A stretch of 64,000 nt of DNA, taken from positions 43,254,376 to 43,318,375 of the forward strand of contig CM017558.1 of assembly GCA_007844125.1 (NCBI GenBank), written 5' to 3'. The notes beneath the pieces were generated by a model, which saw only the letters and a list, made by a program, of their open reading frames with translations, did no database searches and was not told where the DNA came from. This stretch comes from Sinonovacula constricta. Taxonomy: Eukaryota; Mollusca; Bivalvia; Cardiida; Solecurtidae. Position numbers and translations under genes: made by a program. This document shows, piece after piece, positions 36,626 to 64,000 of the stretch. The number at the start of each line of letters is the position of its first letter. Within the stretch, counting starts at the first letter, position 1.

Positions 36626-38065
36626 TTAACTCTATTTGACTGTTCGAGGTTTGAAGCGTTACAGTTCAAATTATTTGCTTTATTCTCAACATCGCAAAGT
36701 TTCAGATTTGGCTTTTGTTCTTTTTGAATAGTGTTGCCGTTTGTTTAGGATTCTAGTGATACTGTTCTCTGATTGAGGAACCAAAGGTTGATACACGCCA
36801 CCGTTGGTTTTTCTTACGTTGCATTGTCCCTACTTTAGACTTTTTTTTTACTTTTGAGACAAAATACTGCGAGCGATGTCATCTCATTCTTAGTTTGACA
36901 GACTCTTTATTTGTCTTGGTATCGTTTATATTTAATTACATTTATGTTTTCAATATATCAACATGTTAATGTTTATGTGTACTTATATGTTTATTTGCAT
37001 ATTTTACTTTACGGTCGAAGTGTCATCAATTGCGACATGCCACGTGGCCCTCTCACCTCGTGCGACGACTTTGGTTAGTGTTATTCGAATAAATTGTACT
37101 TATCTCTGATTGTCTGTGTATAACATACCGGTATATGAACTGGATGCGATGACATCATTACTTAATATGCAATTTTGGACATTAATCTCAAAGAAACTGA
37201 TAGTTTGATAATTTTTTTCTGACAGAATTCTCCAGAATTCTCCGAGGTGATGATTAATTTGTTCTCCCTGTTTTCACTTGCATGTTTGTACCGTAGCTGT
37301 TCAAGTGTTAGACCAAATTTAAATTAATGTTTAACGTATAAAGAAATAGAACTGTGCAATGATTACCTGTTAAAGATTGGTCGTACACGCTCATTTACTC
37401 ACTCATTATTTGGCACATATTGCTAAGTCCGTTTGTACTATTTTGCTTTTTTCACAGACAGCAGGAACATTAAAATAGGATATTCTCATACGTATCATTG
37501 ATTACTAACACTTTACGCTTGCAACGCCTCAGGAATTACTGTCCTTATATAAAACAAGTTGCAAATGTACAATGTTTATCTATAAATCTTGTCCAAAGAG
37601 AATGCTGCAATTTAACAATTTATGATTTTAGAAAACAACAAGGACAACAACAGGAAAGCATCAACCTAAAATGGTTTTTAATTTTGATATTATAAAACAA
37701 ACATCATATTTACATATTGTATATTAAACAGCACTTTCACCAAGTGAAACAATTTTATGAAAGACATAACGATTATTTCACCTCAAATTGAAGAAATACA
37801 ACTAGAAAAATAAGAAGAGACTTCGCTAAATGAACAGAACATCTCTAACTCACTGATATGTATCCCTCTATTTATTGATAAATATACAATACACTTAACA
37901 GAGTGTATGGTATTTTGTTATATACACGCATATTTAACATTTTATGCAATTACATTTTGTTCTATGCATGTTCGTCCTTGTTCCACGTGATTTCTTCTCT
38001 TTTCATATTATTATTAAATGTCTATTTGAACATATAACAAAATCTTCAGGAGGAAATATAGATAT

Positions 38066-38067
<2 letters not shown>

Positions 38068-38131
<64 letters not shown>
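38068..38131. repeat. (AAT)n microsatellite, about 21 units
   Basis: Perfect AAT/ATA triplets; the poly-Asn frame over it is an artefact. Confidence 0.95.
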
Positions 38132-38852
38132 TATCTGTATTTAACGGAGGGAACACATCATGCACATACTTAAACAAATACATATTATCTAAGAGAGATA
38201 TTCGACCACAATGCGACAACATATATGGCCATTCAACAGTGTGGAGAGGATGAGTATTTTCAACATAACATTTTGTGAATAGATAATGAATTAATTAAGA
38301 ATTCAAACATCAATTACATGTACATACAAACATCGTCATAATTCTGACAATAATGACAATATTACGACATGTTACAGAACACTGACTCCAGTAGTGCCTG
38401 TTTTCAGTTGCAATTGTAATTTACGGTTGTAATGTTAACACTCCTGTACAATTTATGTCTAACTCTTACCAAAGTTTCAACGGTAATATGCGCATATCAT
38501 CTCTCATATTTTCAGCCTTCAAGTAAGTGTAAAGTACTTTTGTAGAATTGTTTATATGAAAGTCTTTTTCTAAACTATAATGTCAAGCTATTCCGCAAGT
38601 GAATTCTGCAGAATTTGAATGCTTTCTTTCATATCTCAGACTTTGGACGTGCACATTGCAATAATTCATTCGTTTGTTGTGATCTATATGTATCACAGAG
38701 TAATATATTGCCTAAATTGATAGGCAAAATATTTAACTCTTTGTATACGTTCATTGTTTGGATGTTTTTGAAGATATTTGAAGTGTATTTTTAATGCCCA
38801 CTTTTGTAATTTACATAATTTCCGACAGTCGGCTTTGTGCAACAATTAAAAG

Positions 38853-38858
38853 ATTTAT
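38853..38858 (-). promoter_or_regulatory. Possible poly(A) signal of the CUB gene
   Basis: AATAAA on the minus strand about 500 bases past the TAG. No nearer hexamer was noticed. Confidence 0.3.
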
Positions 38859-39359
38859 TTCAATTTACTTTTTTTATCTTAATAAAGATTTAAGGTAGGT
38901 AAATATTTTATAGAAAATGTATAAAACACTAAAAATGTAACTTAATTATCGCTAGCTCATCATCAAACTTATTTGATTCACCGAAGAGAGTATGGCAGAA
39001 GGCCGTTTTGATATAAATACTAGGTGATTCTACTACAAATATCATTAATGATATCGTGTACTGTATTAGTTTCAGACAATCATATACTGCGAAGTTGTAT
39101 TTGGCCGATGGTTTGTTGGTTGTCTGATTTGAGACTCACACAATACTGTCTTCTCATAGGAGTGTGTCTATATCAAAGTTGGTATGTGCAGTGTTTACAT
39201 GGACATACAGCCCTGAAATTGGCAGCTTTCTGCACTTTTCCAAAAGCAGCCAGTAACATGTCTCTTCATAAAGGTGTGCGAGGGCATACGTTTCTCATTG
39301 TTTGAAATGGCAACAATAACTAAATAGCCATTAATTTCTGCATGTTTTGTTGTATTTGT

Positions 39360-61271
<21,912 letters not shown>

Positions 61272-61389
61272 CTAAAAAGGGACAGACATGCATTGTTTGT
61301 AATACAATGTACTTTCCATAGTGGTACCCGTTAACCGCTGCTGAGGAGGGAGTTCGTATACTGGTAAATAGTCACCCTAGCATCCCAGG

Positions 61390-63775
61390 TCAGCTAAGAG
61401 ACCTCGTTCAATGAAAGATTCCGCCCCACCCCACCCACCTCAAACCCAGCTTGGAGACCTCGTTCAATGAAAGGTTCCTTGTGCTTGAACCCATCTGGGA
61501 GACCTCGTTCAATGAAAGGTGCCTTACCCTTGAACCCAGCTGGGAGACCTCGCTCAATGAAAGGTGCCTTACCCTTGAACCCAGCTGGGAGACCTAGCTC
61601 AATGAAAGGTTCCTTCCTCTTGAACCCAGCTGGGGGACCTCGCTCAATGAAAGGTTACTTCCCCTTGAACCCAGCTGGGGGACCTCGCTCAATGAAAGGA
61701 TCCTTCCCCTTGAGCCCAGCTGAGGGACCTCGCTCAATGAAAGGTTCCTTCCCCTTGAACCCAGCTGGGAGACCTCTTCAATGAAAGATTCCGCCCCCAC
61801 CACCACCACCCCCTTGATCCCAGCTGGGAGACCTCGTTCAATGAAAGGTTCCTTTCCCCCTTGAACCCAGCTGGGGGACCCCGCTCAATGAAAGGTGCCT
61901 TACCCTTGAACCCAGCTGGGAGACCTCGTTCAATGAAAGGTTCCTTCCCCTTGAACCCAGCTGGGGGACCTCGCTCAATGAAAGGTGCCTTACCCTTGAA
62001 CCAAGCTGGGAGACCTCGCTCAATGAAAGGTTCCTTACCCCTTGAACCTAGCTGGGAGACCTCGTTCAATGAAAGGTTCCTTTCCCCCTTGAACCCAGCT
62101 GGGGGACCCCGCTCAATGAAAGGTGCCTTACCCTTGAACCCAGCTGGGAGACCTCGTTCAATGAAAGGTTCCTTCCCCTTGAACCCAGCTGGGGGACCTC
62201 GCTCAATGAAAGGTGCCTTACCCTTGAACCAAGCTGGGAGATCTCGCTCAATGAAAGGTTCCTTACCCCTTGAACCTAGCTGGGAGACCTCGTTCAATGA
62301 AAGGTTCCTTTCCCCCTTGAACCCAGCTGGGGGACCCCGCTCAATGAAAGGTGCCTTACCCTTGAACCCAGCTGGGAGACCTCGTTCAATGAAAGGTTCC
62401 TTCCCCTTGAACCCAGCTGGGGGACCTCGCTCAATGAAAGGTGCCTTACCCTTGAACCAAGCTGGGAGACCTCGCTCAATGAAAGGTTCCTTACCCTTGA
62501 ACCCAGCTGGGAGACCTAGCTCAATGAAAGGTGCCTTACCCTTGAACCCAGCTGGGAGACCTCGCTCAATGAAAGGTTCCTTCCTCTTGAACCCAGCTGG
62601 GGGACCTCGCTCAATGAAAGGTTACTTCCCCTTGAACCCAGCTGGGGGACCTCGCTCAATGAAAGGATCCTTCCCCTTGAACCCAGCTGAGGGACCTCGC
62701 TCAATGAAAGGTTCCTTCCCCTTGAACCCAGCTGGGAGACCTCGTTCAATGAAAGGTTCCTTTCCCCTTGAACCAAGCTGAGAGACCTGTTCAATGAAAG
62801 GTTTCTTCCCCTTGAACCCTGCTGGGAGACCTCGCTCAATGAAAGGTTCCTTTCCCCTTGAACCCAGCTGGGAGACCTCTTCAGTGAAAGAATCCTTCCC
62901 CTTGAACCCATCTGGGAGACCTCGTTCAATGAAAGGTGCCTTACCTTTGAACCAAGCTGGGAGACCTCGTTCAATGAAAGGTGCCTTACCTTTGAACCCA
63001 GCTGGGGGACCTCGCTCAATGAAAGGTTACTTCCCCTTGAACCCAGCTGGGGGACCTCGCTCAATGAAAGGATCCTTCCCCTTGAACCCAGCTGAGGGAC
63101 CTCGCTCAATGAAAGGTTCCTTCCCCTTGAACCCAGCTGGGAGACCTCGTTCAATGAAAGGTTCCTTTCCCCTTGAACCAAGCTGAGAGACCTGTTCAAT
63201 GAAAGGTTTCTTCCCCTTGAACCCTGCTGGGAGACCTCGTTCAATGAAAGGTTCCTTTCCCCTTAAACCAAGCTGAGAGACCTGTTCAATGAAAGGTTTC
63301 TTCCCCTTGAACCCTGCTGGGAGACCTCGCTCAATGAAAGGTTCCTTTCCCCTTGAACCCAGCTGGGAGACCTCTTCAGTGAAAGAATCCTTCCCCTTGA
63401 ACCCATCTGGGAGACCTCGTTCAATGAAAGGTGCCTTACCTTTGAACCAAGCTGGGAGACCTCGTTAAATGAAAGGTGCCTTACCCTTGATCCCAGCTGG
63501 GAGACCTCGTTCAACGAAAGCCCCCCGCCGCCCCCTTCCACACCTTGAACCCAGCTGTGAGACCTCGTTCAGTGAAAGGTCCCCCTCCCCTTGAACCCAT
63601 CTGGGAGATCTCGTTCAATTAAAGGCCCACCCCCACCCCCTTGAACCCAGCTGGGGGACCTCGTTCAATGAAAGGTCCCCCCTGAACCCAGCTGGAAGAC
63701 CTCGTTCAATGAAAGGATCCTTCCCCTTGAACCCAGCTGGGAGACCTCGTTCAATTAAAGGTTCCGTCCTCCTTG
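61390..63775. repeat. 45-bp minisatellite, about 52 copies, with higher-order structure
   Basis: Unit is TGAACCCAGCTGGGAGACC plus TCGTTCAATGAAAGG and TTCCTTCCCCT. A 228-bp block of five units repeats three times (starts near 61850, 62078 and 62306). A block with 'GGTTACTTCCCC … GGATCCTTCCCC … GCTGAGGGACC' recurs near 61620, 62590 and 63010. Both ends decay. Open frames on both strands result from the period being a multiple of three. Confidence 0.96.
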
Positions 63776-63779
63776 AACC

Positions 63780-64000
63780 AAGAGTTCAGGGACAGATGTT
63801 GACAATTTGACACTTTTTAATTTTTAATAGAAACATTTATAACAGACAGTTTTCCCAGTTCCTTATTCCTGATATAAATTTTTGATCTTCATATTCATTT
63901 CGAAAATAATCTAAAATAGCAAAGAAAACATATATTGACGTGATTGTGTTTGTGGGATTTTGGTTTCATGTATTTCTTTTGTGACCGTCTTGAATAAATA
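63780..64000. other. Window end: no gene seen
   Basis: AT-rich, with no exon or repeat recognised. The missing 5' exons of the CUB gene should lie further right. Confidence 0.35.

Larger units (their letters stand above)
36650..39359. other. Gene-free; includes the probable 3'UTR of the CUB gene
   Basis: No exon recognised. The part just below 39360 is expected to be CUB-gene 3'UTR; a minus-strand AATAAA lies at 38853-38858, about 500 bases after the stop. Confidence 0.35.

Noticed and set aside
38065..38253. Poly-Asn protein
   Set aside because: AAT microsatellite with no exon signature.
61467..63541. 306-codon and 242-codon frames (MKGSFPLNP / LSLSEVPQL type)
   Set aside because: 45-bp minisatellite, open on both strands; no coding evidence.

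Overview
This is eukaryotic genomic DNA: AT-rich, with spliced genes, introns of up to 9 kb, tRNA-derived SINEs, mariner, pogo/Tigger, Mutator-like and non-LTR element remains, and many minisatellites. The gene content (a serine beta-lactamase-like hydrolase of the type expanded in bivalves, and a multi-CUB membrane protein) and the SINE architecture suggest a mollusc, probably a bivalve. That is inference; no species marker was recognised. I see no prokaryotic, organellar or viral gene cluster.

Two genes can be rebuilt from exon reading frames, splice sites and matching intron phases, both on the minus strand. (1) 28919 down to 12975: a six-exon gene for a secreted or cell-surface penicillin-binding-protein/beta-lactamase-like serine hydrolase of 579 residues. 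It has a signal peptide, SxxK, YxN and HxG active-site motifs and a hydrophobic C-terminus. (2) 61271 down to 39360: the last eight exons of a type I membrane protein with at least two and a half CUB domains, one transmembrane segment and a proline-rich cytoplasmic tail. Its 5' end lies beyond the window. Near the left edge there are weaker pieces: two 3'-terminal exons of an unrecognised minus-strand gene (4826-4075), a separate minus-strand terminal exon with a close poly(A) signal (6847-6689), and one possible plus-strand exon (2676-2740).

Layout. 1-12 kb: gene ends, SINEs, dispersed repeats, a Mutator-like transposase remnant and 44-bp and 20-bp tandem arrays. 12.6-29 kb: the hydrolase gene. 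Its introns hold a CAT-rich simple repeat, a LINE remnant, a decayed but full-length mariner, and a 45-bp array split by a foldback sequence. 29-39 kb: no convincing gene; SINE heads plus 50-bp, ~43-bp and 30-bp arrays and an AAT microsatellite. 39-61.3 kb: the CUB gene. Its introns hold a 7.2-kb array of 37-bp units with nested kilobase duplications, a SINE whose tRNA-like head is repeated six times, a deleted Tigger element, a 2.7-kb array of 34-bp units, two LINE remnants and a 48-bp array. 61.4-63.8 kb: a 45-bp array with 228-bp higher-order structure.

The two genes show no sign of working together; both products are predicted to act at the cell surface or outside the cell. Tandem arrays total about 18 kb, more than a quarter of the window. 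I found no operon-like or multi-gene system. The most unusual material is the structure of the repeats and their position close to exons.
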